From positions 34,674,823 to 34,738,822 of the forward strand of contig NC_023750.2 in NCBI RefSeq assembly GCF_000499845.2: a stretch of 64,000 bases of DNA, read 5' to 3'. A model generated the notes under the pieces. It was not told the origin of the DNA. It saw only the letters and a list, made by a program, of their open reading frames with translations, and searched no databases. Below, piece after piece: positions 21,650 through 33,120 of this stretch; the first letter of the stretch is position 1, and every line of letters starts with the position of its first letter. A program made the position numbers and the translations under genes. This DNA is from Phaseolus vulgaris. Its lineage: Eukaryota > Streptophyta > Magnoliopsida > Fabales > Fabaceae.

Positions 21650-24175
21650 ATGGCACGTACAAAAACAACGCCCAATCCTCCCCCAAAGGTCGACTATAAG
21701 GCTCAGTACCCCTGGGCCTCAAATGAGCTCTTGGTTGAGTGCACCAGCCTGACCACTGTAGAAGACGTGGTGAATCACCAGGGTGACCCACATCTATACA
21801 ACTTTTACGCCTTCTGCAGCACCCATGACTCCCACGTGTCTGTTCTCCATGGCACCCCTGGGGAGCCAGTCTGCGTGGACAACCAGTTTAATGGCAAGAA
21901 ACCCTTCTTCTTCATGTACCAAACAGTTTTCAAACGCGTTGGTGTGCGCCTTCCCTTCACATCCTTTGAAAGGGAGTTACTCACCGAGATCAACACAGCC
22001 CCCGCCCAGCTACACCCCAATAGCTGGGCCTTTGTCAGGGCTTTCCAAATCCTATGTGGGTACCTGGGTGTCCCACCCTCGGTAGACGTTTTTCTTCATT
22101 TCTTTGAAGTGAAAAAGAAAGGGAAAACCCTCTGGGTAAGCTTTTTCGGGGTTGCTGGCAGAATCCTCCTCACCCTCTTCCAGAACTCTTACAAGGGGTG
22201 GAAAGGCCTCTTCTTCAGGGTGTGCGCCAACAAACACAACCCCTCTGTCCTAGACGGGTTTCCCCTGTATTGGGCGGAAAAGCCCAATCTGACCAAGCCG
22301 AAATCCTTGGACGAGCTGTCTTCCGCCGATAAAGGGGTGTGTGAGGCCTTGGCTGGCCTGAAGATCGTCTTCAACACGTTGAAGCTCATAGCTTGTGAGT
22401 TCAACGCGCGCACCCTCTCTTCATACTTCGGTAGGAAAACTTGCCCCTTGCTTGCCTCCTCTATGCTTATTTCGTAATCGTGCTTTCCCTTATTCATGCA
22501 TGCGATACTTGTCTGCTTTAATTTCTATATTTGCTGTTGATCTGCAAAATTACCTCAGTAGTAGGGTTAATATCCTGTACTTAGTCCCAAGTTCAAGCCT
22601 TAACTCCAAATTTCTGCGTATCACCATATGTATTTGATACTTCATTCTTTATTGATATCGGCCTTAACCTTTGTTGCTTGGTTTGTTTGGTGCAACATCA
22701 GTGATGGACCCCGCAACGCGAGTTGAGCTGGCCAGGTCCTTGAAGGTGCGTTCTAACGCGACGTCCATAAAGACCGGCGCCTCCAGTACTCCCCCCACCG
22801 AGTCCAATCCAACGCCACCATCACCACTACCCCACACTGCCGAAACACTCCGCTCCCCTCATTCCCCCTCCAAACACCAAACTCCAAACTCCCCCCTTAC
22901 GTTCCAAGCACCTTCCATAGCCCAAACATCCGACTCTCCCCCAACACTCCAAACACCTAACTCACCCCTTACACCCCAAACACCTAACTCACCCCGTCCC
23001 ATTGCTGCAGTCCCACTAACTGTAGCTAGCATTCCTTCCACAACCCCCCCCCCTGACAAAGGCAAGAGGGTGCTTACCATTTCCTCCGAGGATGATGACT
23101 CGGACGTGGGGCTTGCCTATAAGAGAAGGAGGACCAACCGAATCGTCTACTCACACTCCCCTTCACCTCCATATGGGGGGTCTTTGATGGACAACCCCCC
23201 AGCGCCACATCTCCCCCACAACAAGCAGCCCAAGAGGCGGGGGTGGTGGAGTCTGCGCCCCTACCAACACCAACACTAGCCCCTGCACCTACCGCCCCTA
23301 CGCCTACCCAAGAACTCTTGGAGATTCCCCCGCCAATTAGGCAGCTGATGCGGGGTTTTGCTGATAGGTCAACGCCCGAAAGCTCCTCCGTGGAGAATAG
23401 GAGAGAAGGCATGCTCTATTACTTGGGGGCCTTCTTGGCCATCGCTCTTGAATGGCGCGCCCAGGCCAAGTCCAAAGTTGAAGAGGTACGCGCCCTCCAA
23501 GCCCTTCAACAGGAAGTGGCTACCCTGAAAGAGGAGAAGGAGGGCTTGTCCTGCGACTTGGCGTGCCAAGAGGAGGTCTACAAGGCCTCTTTGAGGAGGA
23601 CCCGAGAGGTCAATGCGGAAGCCTGCAAACGACTACACGATGCAGGGCAAGCTGGCACTGAGCTCCTCACTCGGGTGGCGTCTCTCCAATCCAAAATCGC
23701 TGATCTCGAAACGACGATGAAAGCTTCTGAGGCACAACAGAAACAACTTGCAGACCAGTGCGCTGACCGGGAGCAATTTTTGGGAAAGGCTGAGGGGGAG
23801 CTAGCTGAAAAGATGGAAAAGCTTAACCTTCTCCAAACTGAGCATGGCCAGTTCCAGGCTGAACTGAATAGGCTTTAGGTGGAGAAGGAAGTTCTCGAGA
23901 AGCAGCTAGCCTCCGGGGACTCCGCGATCGAGGAGCTGGAGAGGGCCAAGAAAGAGCTCATTGTGGAGAGGGAAATCCAGGACTCCACAATTAAAAGACT
24001 GGAGCAGGCCAAAGGGAAGCTTATCGACGACATGGCCGACACCTTTGCAGTGGGATTCAAGGAGGCTCTAGCTCAAGCTGCCTGTGAAAACCCGGGGATT
24101 GACACCTCCAACTGCAGCCATTTCAACCATATTGTTGATGGGAAGGTCGTGCCCCTCAACCTCGGGAAATGAGCT
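21650..24175 (+). pseudogene. Antisense extra ORF of the Tat-type element, spliced, with lesions
   Basis: Exon 1 (ATG at 21,650 to about 22,431) encodes a globular part of about 260 residues with YPWASNELLVECTSL and PNSWAFVRAFQILCGYLG, typical of plant-transposon-associated proteins. A donor TTCG|GTAGGA and an acceptor CAACATCAG near 22,701 define an intron of about 270 nt. The next part is Pro/Ser/Thr-rich, then basic (YKRRRT), then a long coiled coil (23,400-24,060) and a tail VVPLNLGK before TGA. A frame change near 23,180-23,200 and an in-frame TAG at 23,876-23,878 break it. AATAAA at 24,182 could serve polyadenylation. The function of such antisense ORFs is unknown. Confidence 0.65.
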
Positions 24176-24819
24176 GCCCTTAATAAACTTCTATCTTGCT
24201 TGTGAATTTGTATTTACAATATTTTAAACTTTACTTGTAATCCTGACACTTAACTTCATTTGCTTGAATGTCATTCGAACGTCGCCTTTAAATTCTCGTA
24301 CGATCTCAATCTTCATTGCACCTTTATTTGCTTCTGTCTTCTTTACTATATCGAACGTGTTTTCCTCAATACATCTCTTCATCGCTTCACCTTTAACTCT
24401 CTAGATAGCACGTGACTTCTTCTCTTGTTCTTTCTTTCTAAGTCGTATCGCCTATCCTTCTCTTGGCCTTTTCACTCAGAAACTTGCTTAACCTTCGTGT
24501 CTGTGAGAAATCTCCCTCACGAAGGCGTCGCCACCTTGTCATTGTCCATAGGCAAAGGAGGATTTAACTTCATGTGTTTTTCTCATCTTTGGCAGCTCGT
24601 GCCTTCATGCTTCATCTCCTCCTTGCTTTTCGCTTACTTGTCTTGAGTCCCGAGGTGCTTATTACCGAAGACATTGCTGGCCTTATCACCGCTTAGGATG
24701 AGAAGGGTCTCATCTTCTCTTTCTGGCCTGGACATCGCTCAAGGGCGAGGAGGACTTATCTTACCTGTACTGGGTGCCCATGCTCGAGGAGGGACCTGCT
24801 CTGGGTGTCTTCAGCGTAT

Positions 24820-25618
24820 CTAGACACTTGGAACAAAAGTCGCGCTCTGGTGCCCACGCCTATGGAGAGGCCCATAAACCAAACTGAACAACGTCTCCAT
24901 GGTGGAAGATTGAGGCGTGGTGTGGTAAACCCACACGATCCTTGGCACTTCTTCAGCCCACACCCCCTTAGCTTTCTCTAACCTTCTTTTCAGCCCTCTC
25001 AGCAAAACCCTATTTGCTGATTCTACCTGCCCATTCGTCTGGGGGTGTTCGACTGATGCGAACACTTGCTTGATCCCTACTTCTGCACATAACTTTCCCA
25101 ACTGTTGGCTTGCGAACTGGGTGCCATTATCAGAAATGAGACGCCTCGGCACCCCCAAAACGACACACAATGTTCTTCCAAACAAAGTGTTGTACCTTGT
25201 GCGCAGTGATCTGTGCCACTGGTTCTACCTCTATCCACTTGGTGAAGTACTTGATGACGATGATCAGGTACTTCATCTGCCTTATCGCCAGTGGAAACAG
25301 ACCTAGGATATCAATCTCCCAAGTATGGAAAGGCCATGGGTTATATATGGATCTCAGTTCTTCTGGCGGCGCTTTGTGCCAATCAGCGTGCATCTGACAC
25401 TGCTTGCAACACTGGGCGTAACGAACGCAGTCTTCTCTTACCGTCGGCCAGTAAAAACCTGCACGTACTACCTTGGATGCCAAGGATCTTCCTCCCACGT
25501 GGCTCCCACAAATACCTTCATGGAGTTCAGCCATTATCCTGGTGCACTCGTTGCCACTTACACACGTCAAGATAGGGTGCGTAAACCCATGTCTGAATAA
25601 TATCCCATCCACTAAAGT
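24820..25618 (-). pseudogene. Integrase of the Tat-type element, frameshifted and C-terminally short
   Basis: The first part (25,612-25,130) has the HHCC zinc region (HEGICGSHVGG, then CCKQCQMHA) and WEIDILGLF with the first catalytic Asp. The second part (25,185-24,820), in another frame, has LISDNGTQFAS with the second Asp and HPQTNGQVESANR with the Glu. The frame changes within the shared stretch near 25,140. The product stops soon after FSLVYG, so the usual C-terminal tail is missing. Bases 24,190-24,820 show only scattered short ORFs. Confidence 0.8.
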
Positions 25619-26482
25619 TTACCTTGCGGCGTTCCTCTTGACCTTCTTGCCTTCTTCTGGTTCCGCTGGGAGGATCCCATCCGTGAGGTATCGCCTGTAA
25701 GGGGTCATCCAGGTGTCGCCTTCCTCCAAGGCGCATACATGTACGCCCATCTCTTCTTCCAACGAGGTCGCGTAGGTACTGATGCAGGGTGTCCTCGCCG
25801 TAGCTTGACTCAAAGAGCGATGGCTCCTTGACTTTCCTCTTGTTGTACTAATGTGAAAGACATCCACTCTGTTGTCTGCCACAAACTTTCGCGGTGTTTT
25901 GGACGTCTCTTGGATGACAGTCCTCTGCCTTCCCCCCTCTCCTGAGCTAGCAAACTTGGCAAGTAGGTCAGCACTGGCATTTTGTTCCATAGGGACATGC
26001 ACCAACTCAAACACGGCGAAGGCTCCCTTCAACACCTCGACGTACCTCAAGTACGTAGCCATCTGTGGATCCTTTGCCTGATACTCCCCTGTTACTTGTC
26101 CTGTGACCAATTGTGAGTCACTCTTTGCCAAAAGGCTTTGAGCGCCCATTTCTTTAGCCAAAAGCATCCCAGCAATCAGCGCCTCATACTCCGATTAATT
26201 ATTGCTTGCCTTGAATGCGAATCGTAAGGCTTGCTCGATCAACACTCTGTTAGGCCCTTCCAAGATTATTCCAGCGCCACTTCCCTACTGGTTAGAGGAC
26301 CCATCCACTGAGAGCATCCACTGTGATCCCAAGTCTACCTCTTGAGGGTCTCCTCCTGGTGACAGCTTTGCCACGAAATCTGCATAGACTTGCTCTTTGA
26401 TGGATCCCCTGGGTTCATACTGGATATCAAACTCCAACAGCTCCACCGCCCAGCGAACCATCCTCCATGCTACATCTGGCTT
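25619..26482 (-). pseudogene. Second RNase H-like domain (Tat lineage), with in-frame stops
   Basis: In the RT frame, after a stop near 26,483, the reading continues with the RT/RNase H linker (EPRGSIKEQVYADFVAKL), then WMLSVDGSSN, a stop near 26,286, then NRVLIEQALRFAFKASNN, a stop near 26,197, and SEYEALIAGM...KSDSQLVTGQVTGEYQ. An extra RNase H domain before integrase is a hallmark of Tat/Ogre-lineage elements. The last part, 26,167-25,619, is open and joins the integrase frame. Confidence 0.75.
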
Positions 26483-27800
26483 CTAAATTATCTTCTGGAG
26501 GGGGAAGTTCGTCATCACCACCACTGTGAAACTGTGGAAATAGTGGCGGAACCTTCTGGCTGAGAACACCACTGCTAGTGTTGCCTTCTCCAGTGATTGA
26601 TACCTCAGTTCTGGGCCTTGCAAGGCCTTGCTTACAAAGTAGATGGGCTTCTGCACTTGGTCTTGCTCCTGGACCAGCACAGAGCTAATGGCCCACTCTG
26701 TCACCGCAAAGTATAATCGGAGGGGGACGCCTGCCCGTGGCTTGCAAAGAACAGGTGGCGTCGCCAAGTACTCCTTCAATTTGAGTAACGCTGCTTCACA
26801 CTCATCTGTCCATGCAAAACGGCTATTCCTCTTGAGGCATTGAAAATAGGGGTGGCCTTTCTCACCTCTAGCAGATACGAATCTTGATAACGCTGTCATT
26901 CGCTCCGTCAGTTGTTGAACTTCTTTCATTGAGGTTGGGCTCCTCATGGCGATGATGGTTGCGCACTTATCGGAGTTTGCCTCTATCCCCTTCTCCGTGA
27001 GCATGAAGCCTAAGAACTTCCCCACCTCCATGCCAAAAACGCATTTCTCCGGGTTTAACTTGAAGCAGTATCTGGCTATTGTGGCGAACAGCTCTTCCAG
27101 ATCCACTGCGTGCTGGCCTTTGTCACGCGAAGTCACTATCATGTCATCCACGTAGGCTTGCACGTTCCTTCCTAGCATGGGTGCTAGGACCTTGTCCATC
27201 AGCCTCTGGTAAGTGGCACCTGCATTTTTTAGCCCAAACGACATCACCTTGTAACAGTAGTTGCATGTCTCTGTCATGAACGTTGTTTTACACTCATCTC
27301 TTGGGTGCATCTTGATCTGGTTGTAACCCGAGAATGCGTCCAAGAAGCTCAACATCTTGCTTCCCGATGCACTGTCCACCAATGCGTCGATGTTGGGCAA
27401 CGGGTACGAATCTTTAGGGCACGCTTTGTTCAAATTCGTGAAGTCGACGCACATCCTCCACTTCCCATTCACTTTCTTCACTAGAACCACGTTGGCATGC
27501 CACTCAGGGTATTGTATCTCTCTGATGTACCCGGTGCTTAGCAACTTTTGCGTCTCTTCCTTCATGACGAGGCATCGTTCTTCATTGAACTTCCTCCTTC
27601 TCTATCGTACAGGGCGAACGTTGGCATCTATAGTATGATGGTGGCACAAAAAATATGGGTCTATGCCCGACATGTCCGCCACAGTCCACGCGAATGCGTC
27701 TAGGTGGCGGGAGATGACTGCTGCCACTTCATCTTGTTCTTCCCGACTCAACAAACGTCCCAATTTGAACACCTTACCCCCTATCTGCATTTCCACCACA
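26483..27800 (-). pseudogene. Reverse transcriptase and first RNase H of the Tat-type element
   Basis: An open stretch at 27,565-26,483 carries the RT order: WRMCVDFTNLNKACPKDSYP, FLDAFSGYNQI, FGLKNAGATYQRLMD, and the active site AYVDDMIVTS (YVDD at 27,154-27,143). The RNase H start follows with KPIYFVSKALQGPELRYQ. An in-frame stop near 27,602 separates it from the N-terminal part (27,799-27,605, DEVAAVISRHLDAFAW). RT sequence quality is good, but the stops rule out a full polyprotein. Confidence 0.85.
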
Positions 27801-28028
27801 TTGTCTAATGGTTGGGGTCACCTATCCCGCACACTCTCTGCACGAGTCTTATTCCTGTGATCCTCTTCTACTGGCGTCGCCCTGTCGGGTGCGTCGGGCG
27901 TCGCCTCCTCCGACGCTTCTTCTATGGGCAAGGCCTCTATGTGGCTTCCTTCTGCGCACACATCTTCTACAGGCATTGCCTCTTCCACTGGGTCTAACTC
28001 CATTCGCGAATCTGAATTGGGTGGTCAT

Positions 28029-28463
28029 TCAATCACCATGACCACGCCTCTCTTCATAGCATCTCCGGGCCTCTTCCTGGTATGACTTGATAACTATCAC
28101 CTTGCCACTAAGATCCGGTAGCTTCATCTTCATGTGGTGTATGGAGGCCGCTGCTCTCAATCTGTTTAGGGCGGGTCTGCCCAACAAAATGTTATAGGCT
28201 GAATTGGCGTTAACCACCAAGTACCGGATGCTCTCGGTACGCGACGCCACTCCATCAGTGAATGTCGTTCTCAGCTCCAAGTAGCTACGTACCTCCACTG
28301 GATTGTCTGCGAATCCATATAAGTATCCAGTATAGGGTCTCAAAAGGTCAGGGGATAATTGTAGCTTGTTGAAGGTCGACCAAAACATGACATCTGCAGA
28401 ACTGCCTTGGTCGACAAGGACCCTGTGTACCTTTCTCCCCGCTGTGACTACTGAGATGACCAC
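28029..28463 (-). pseudogene. Retropepsin-like protease of the Tat-type element
   Basis: The open stretch contains RVLVDQGSSADVMF, the aspartic protease active site (D-x-G-S-S form usual in Tat), and later YNILLGRPALNRLRA, the second conserved block (LGRPxL). It lies in a different frame from gag and RT, so a frame change is needed on both sides. Confidence 0.8.
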
Positions 28464-29761
28464 GAGGTCATTGTCATGCGGGAGAACATCCCGTAGGTCA
28501 GCCCTGGTGAAAACAAGGTTTGACTCTCATGGGTCATCCGAAAACTCCCAGCAACTGCACTCAGTGATCTCACATATTTCTTACGTTGAGAGGCAGTAGG
28601 TCCTTCCCCGGAAAAGCCACCAGAAATGGTGTGAACTTCCCCATGGACTGGCATCTCATGTGCCTGACCCTCCTCTGGTACCGTCGGGACTGTGGTCACA
28701 GCAGACCCAGCGAGATAATCCTTTAGGAAACCATTCTTCACGAGCTCATCCAACTGATAGCCCAGCGCTAAGCAGTTGTTGATATGGTGCCCGAACGCCT
28801 CATGGAACTCGCACCACGAATCTTTGTGAGGTCCTAGTACCTTATCAGACTTTACTGGTGGCCTCAACCTGTCAACTATGTTGGGCACGACGATGAGGTC
28901 TTTAAGCTCTACCACAAAGTTGTGCCTCAATGGTTTACACCCTTCTCTCTTTCTCTCTGTTTGACCCCTGGGCTGGGTACTTCTTGCCTCGTAGGGGCGC
29001 TTCCTGTCTTGGTTCTCCCTCCCTGTCGTGGCCTTGTGGATCCTAGCGGGTTGCGCGCGTATATGCGCTCTCGGGTGCATGGCCGCAACAGTTGAGCGTT
29101 TCTCGTACACCTCGCCCTCAGAGGCAATGTGTTCTACCTCACAACGCCTTATTTCAGCAAAAGTCTTGGGGCAGTCACGAAAGAGCGACTTGCTGAAAGG
29201 CTCAGGACACACCCCTTTCCTGAATGCATACACGATCATGGGCTCGTCTGTGGTACCCACCTTCACCACCTGCACCCCGAAACGGCTTATGTATTCTTTC
29301 AGGGTCTCATCCTGATACTGTTTTACGTCAAATAGGTCATATGAAACTGGGGGAGGGGCCCTGTTGGCTAGATACTGCTCTCGGAATAGCCGCGAAAGCT
29401 GTGCGAAAGACGTGATATGACCCTCTGGGAGGTTGATGAACCAGTCCATGGCCATCCCAGTCAAGGTGCTCATGAAGAGCTTGCACCTTACCGCATCAGA
29501 GCCGCCTACCAGCATCATCTGCGTGTGGAACGCAGTGAGGTGCGCCTCAGGGTCTTCTATTCCTGTGAAGGTTGCTTTGGGCCCTGTGAACGTGTTGGGA
29601 ATCACTGTCTCTAGGATCGCTTGTGAGAACGGTGTTGAGAATTCTTTTGGTGGGGTGACAGCCTCGACTTCGTCTGTGTCGCGCCGCCCGCGGCGCAGCT
29701 CCTCGTTTGTACGGTGGAGCTCTTCGTTTATCTCTTGAGATGTAGCAAGATCCGCTTGCAT
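28448..29761 (-). CDS. Gag protein of the Tat-type element, open reading frame
   Basis: The 437-codon ORF has an N-terminal coiled coil (NEELHRTNEELRR) and the retrotransposon gag core (DPEAHLTAFHTQMML, MAMDWFINLPEGHITSF, FREQYLANR, ETLKEYISRFG). A basic region follows, then a zinc-knuckle-like CEFHEAFGHHINNC and YQLDELVKNG. The last 20-25 codons read in a shifted frame compared with the family, so the gag-protease junction is broken near 28,510. Upstream coding may extend toward about 29,880. Confidence 0.75.
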   Translation of the reverse strand: MQADLATSQEINEELHRTNEELRRGRRDTDEVEAVTPPKEFSTPFSQAILETVIPNTFTGPKATFTGIEDPEAHLTAFHTQMMLVGGSDAVRCKLFMSTLTGMAMDWFINLPEGHITSFAQLSRLFREQYLANRAPPPVSYDLFDVKQYQDETLKEYISRFGVQVVKVGTTDEPMIVYAFRKGVCPEPFSKSLFRDCPKTFAEIRRCEVEHIASEGEVYEKRSTVAAMHPRAHIRAQPARIHKATTGRENQDRKRPYEARSTQPRGQTERKREGCKPLRHNFVVELKDLIVVPNIVDRLRPPVKSDKVLGPHKDSWCEFHEAFGHHINNCLALGYQLDELVKNGFLKDYLAGSAVTTVPTVPEEGQAHEMPVHGEVHTISGGFSGEGPTASQRKKYVRSLSAVAGSFRMTHESQTLFSPGLTYGMFSRMTMTSWSSQ

Positions 29762-30082
29762 GCGTTCTTACTCCACTTTCGACGCTGCCATTGCTTCTTG
29801 TAATCCCTGCATCATACCCATGAGTTACTGCATGGTCATCTCTTCACTTTCAGCGCGCGTCGCGCTTTGTCTCGTGGATCTCATCATCTGGAACCGCTCT
29901 TAGCTGTCGTGCAACTCCAAGGGGTAAAGACTTGAATTCGAACGAACGTGAGCGTACAACGACTCAACCAAAGCAACCGGTGAAAACTGCACCAATTCTT
30001 CTTTGGTAAAATGGCGAGGGAATTGGGTTAGAAACTGCAACTGCAACTGGAAAACTGGGTGATGGGACTGATGTTTTATATC

Positions 30083-30101
30083 GGCCCCACGGTGGGCACC
30101 A
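30083..30101 (-). other. Primer-binding site of the complete Tat-type element
   Basis: TGGTGCCCACCGTGGGGCC on the minus strand, two nucleotides inside the LTR. The complementary tRNA was not identified here. Confidence 0.75.
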
Positions 30102-30103
30102 AA

Positions 30104-31338
30104 TGTTCCCGCCGGTTGACCAGGACATCTTCGTGCGTGGCTTGTCCTCGCGAGTTAGGGCGTCTTCATTCTGCACCGTCTGTGATACCTGAAAAGAAGT
30201 GGACAAAGGGGCGCCCTAGCGGCCGTTTGCGCTCCGACGATCAAGTCAACTAGCGAGAAACATCAAGGGGACACACCTCCATATCGGAGCACCGTGAACG
30301 AATGCTCTGAAGGTGGTCGAAAAATATACTGAGTGGCTAAAACTGTGTTGCCCTAATTCTCTGTGTGTCCAGTGGGTGCACAACGAAATAACTAGGGTTT
30401 ACGTATGTGTAGAACTGTGAGAATTAGGTCAAAGCCCGGATCCTTTTCAAATGTCCCCAGGCCCCTTTTCATACACCTCCTGCATTTAAAGCGCGTTAAA
30501 GCGCATTGAAAGCATATAAAAATGTGTCTTGAAACATTTGATACGTAAACTAAATTAACGCGTACCTTAGTAAACTTTCACTATAACATTGATGAGCACG
30601 TGCTTATTGTCATGTGTTCTTCTGACTTGATCGTTATTCTACGTAAAGGGCCTCACAGCGCTGTAACCCAACTTAGGGTTATTCCATTGTGTGAGTCCTC
30701 TTTCCTCGAAGTGCATCTGGCGTGTGTGGTGACTTCCTGGGTGCCAACTCATGCGCCCCAACCTCTAGTCACTCGCCTAGAGAGTGTATCTACCTTCCTC
30801 TCACACCATGCACATGGTTCACCCCCGGGCATGACCCTCTCATGGGTCGTATCTATCCCGGGGGTCTCCCTAAGGTGGCGTGGGTACTTCACGAGTCAGG
30901 TTACTCCCTACTGGTACTAGAACTATGTTGTTGAAGCCACCTTTCTCTTCTCCTTGTTACTGTTATGGGCTGTCGGACCTGAGACCTCCGAGCGGTGTCG
31001 CCCCCTCCAAGGTCTTTCCTACCCATAGGTATCTGGGGGTAACACTGTCGACGTCTCACCTTGGCTATGTCTTGTCTTGGCGACGCCTTTGCCTGACGAC
31101 GCCTTCTCTTGGCGATGCCTTAATGATGCGACACCTCCCCCTGACGACGTCTTATCTTGGCGACGCCTTAACCTGGCGACGCCTCAACCTGGCGACGCCT
31201 CAACCTGGCGACGCCTCAACCTGGCGACGCCTGAAGGAGTCAACCTGTTGACTTTCTTCCTTGACTCCCCTTGAGGGGTCCCACCATATGTTGACTTTGA
31301 CTTTGACTTTGGTCGACACCCGGGAACGGGACGGTACA
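30104..31338 (-). repeat. 5' LTR of the complete Tat-type element (1,235 bp)
   Basis: It starts TGTTCCCGCC and ends GGGACGGTACA on the plus strand, then ATTAT. It is 142 bp longer than the other LTR, mainly through extra GGCGACGCC-type units at about 31,078-31,233 and a short duplication around CCTTTTCA near 30,445. Confidence 0.9.
31170..31233. repeat. 16-bp minisatellite in the LTR, 4 units
   Basis: ACCTGGCGACGCCTCA is repeated four times, the last with a changed base. Looser copies of GGCGACGCC extend left to about 31,078. The partner LTR has only about three loose copies at 20,875-20,930. Confidence 0.85.
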
Positions 31339-31459
31339 ATTATTGATATTTTAAAATTAATATATAATTAAAATAATATTAAATTTAATTAATATAATAA
31401 CTAATTATTTTTAATATTTAAAATTAATTTTTATTTAATAATGCTGCAGTGACATATAC

Positions 31460-33110
31460 TCATTTGAGTCCCTTCCTTCCCTCTCTTTCCTCGTACAACC
31501 AAAAGTGTCCCTCCATTTGGGTGAAACCTTCTCCACTCCTCGAGATCCTATCTCCACTCGAGCCACCATTGCACGCACCATTGCCATGAAGGGCAAGCTC
31601 CTCCACCGGAAACTGCACAGATTTTTCTTCACCCACCCTCACACCATCTTCTCTTTCTTCGCCATAGTTAGAGCATTCTGACTCGTAAAACTGCTCTCCA
31701 GTCTTCTCCTCTGAGCCGACATCCGAGTCCGCCTCTTGTGTCTCCCCCCACATGGGATGAAAGCATATGGAGATGTTGGCCGAGAGAGACGACTCCTCCT
31801 CTACTACATTGAAGCACCTCTTTTCCAAACGTTGCTTCATTAACTTCTATTAGTGTCCCAACTTGAGCAGTTATTTCTTCAAAGCACTGTCTGTTCCAGT
31901 AAGCTAGGGAATTCCTCTACATCTTACCCATACATACTTATCCGTTACAGCAAAGCTATTAACCCATGGAACAACTTATTCAAAAATTCTTCTAGCCATG
32001 CCTTTTTCTCTTTGATAGTCTTCTCTACCACCCCTTCCGCTTCCCCAGACATCAACACAAAACTATCTCCTAGATATCTCACTCTAATGAAGTTGAAACC
32101 TTTCATGATGATCTCTCCTTTATGGCCTCCACCTTCCCCGCCTCTAACATTCTACCTACAAAGCATTTTTGTAGCCATTTTGTACTATCCTCCTTAACCC
32201 TGATAAGAACCATACACTCTTCTTGATAGCATTGTCTTCATTTCTTTTGAATTTTTGTGGTGGAGCAAAAGCTTGATGTAGGAAGCGGACAAGGATGATT
32301 CTAATAAAGTTATGGTTTCTTTGAAGGTGCATGATTGGTTGGGCCATATCACTTGGAGAAGGTGAAGAAGAAGATTAAGGTCTCAATCCTAGAGAGACAA
32401 GACAAGAGAGTGAGAAAGCATGCAATCTTGGCAATAATTTAGTCATTCATTAATCTTGGAAATTCATGAGCCAAGCACCCTTTTAAATAGGAATGAGGTA
32501 CAACCATTGTACAAGGAAATTAGTGGGAAATTCAAATGCAATGGGTTTGTATATTAGCCCCTAAAATGAGCTCACAAGTCAAGCACGACAAGGTGTGTTT
32601 CATGTGATTCATTTAGACCTAAATGACTGGCCTAGGTTAACTAGGGGTTTTTTTATAAACCCTAATTTAAACTAGGTTGATTTTTAGATGCTTAAATTCA
32701 ACCCTAATTACAATTAAGAAAAGTTATAAGTAAATTTTTTATTCTACTTTTGACAAGAAAATAAATTCTACTTTAAATATTTTACACTAGGTTTATGACA
32801 TTCTTGAACATGTATATGAGGGTTTCTCTACTATCAGTAGCATAGTCTCAGTCTTCTTGGATCTTTCTTGCCATGGACCTAGTATTTCCCTTCTTTCATT
32901 CCCTTCACCACTTGTGCAAACGTCTGGCATCTGACGATGATCTTGTTTCCTCCATTCCTTCCTGTGTTGCATTGATCTTTGGCTTCAATTCCACTCATTC
33001 TTTGATTCCTCAAACCTCCTATATTTTGATCTATGTACTCGCAACTTCCACGTCGCAGCATCAACAACCTCTTGAAATCTCACAAAACCAAACCTTTATT
33101 TTCTAACATT
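31460..33110 (-). pseudogene. LINE A ORF1, part after the interruption
   Basis: It begins with the RNP1 motif RFGFVRF (about 33,090), then SKYRRFEESKNEW, then a low-identity linker. The AFVG-like core appears near 32,190-31,860 and an acidic open stretch lies at 31,840-31,460. Bases 32,350-32,870 show no convincing coding. It is heavily mutated. Confidence 0.5.
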
Positions 33111-33120
33111 AAATCTTCTT
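33105..33120. repeat. Target-site duplication of LINE B, left copy
   Basis: AACATTAAATCTTCTT, identical to 37,974-37,989. The 16-bp length is typical of LINE target-primed insertion. Confidence 0.85.

Larger units (their letters stand above)
19928..31338 (-). mobile_element. Full-length Tat-type Ty3/gypsy element, 11.4 kb, coding-dead
   Basis: Both LTRs are present (19,928-21,020 and 30,104-31,338), and the element is flanked by identical ATTAT duplications (19,923-19,927 and 31,339-31,343). Minus-strand order: PBS, gag, protease, RT, RNase H, a second RNase H-like domain, integrase, PPT. An unrelated protein is encoded on the plus strand between integrase and the 3' LTR. The domains carry several stops and frame changes, yet LTR-to-LTR similarity is high by eye. 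It probably moved recently, using enzymes supplied by relatives. Confidence 0.9.

Noticed and set aside
31853..32197. 114-codon plus-strand ORF
   Set aside because: It lies opposite the LINE A ORF1 remnant and shows no family pattern.
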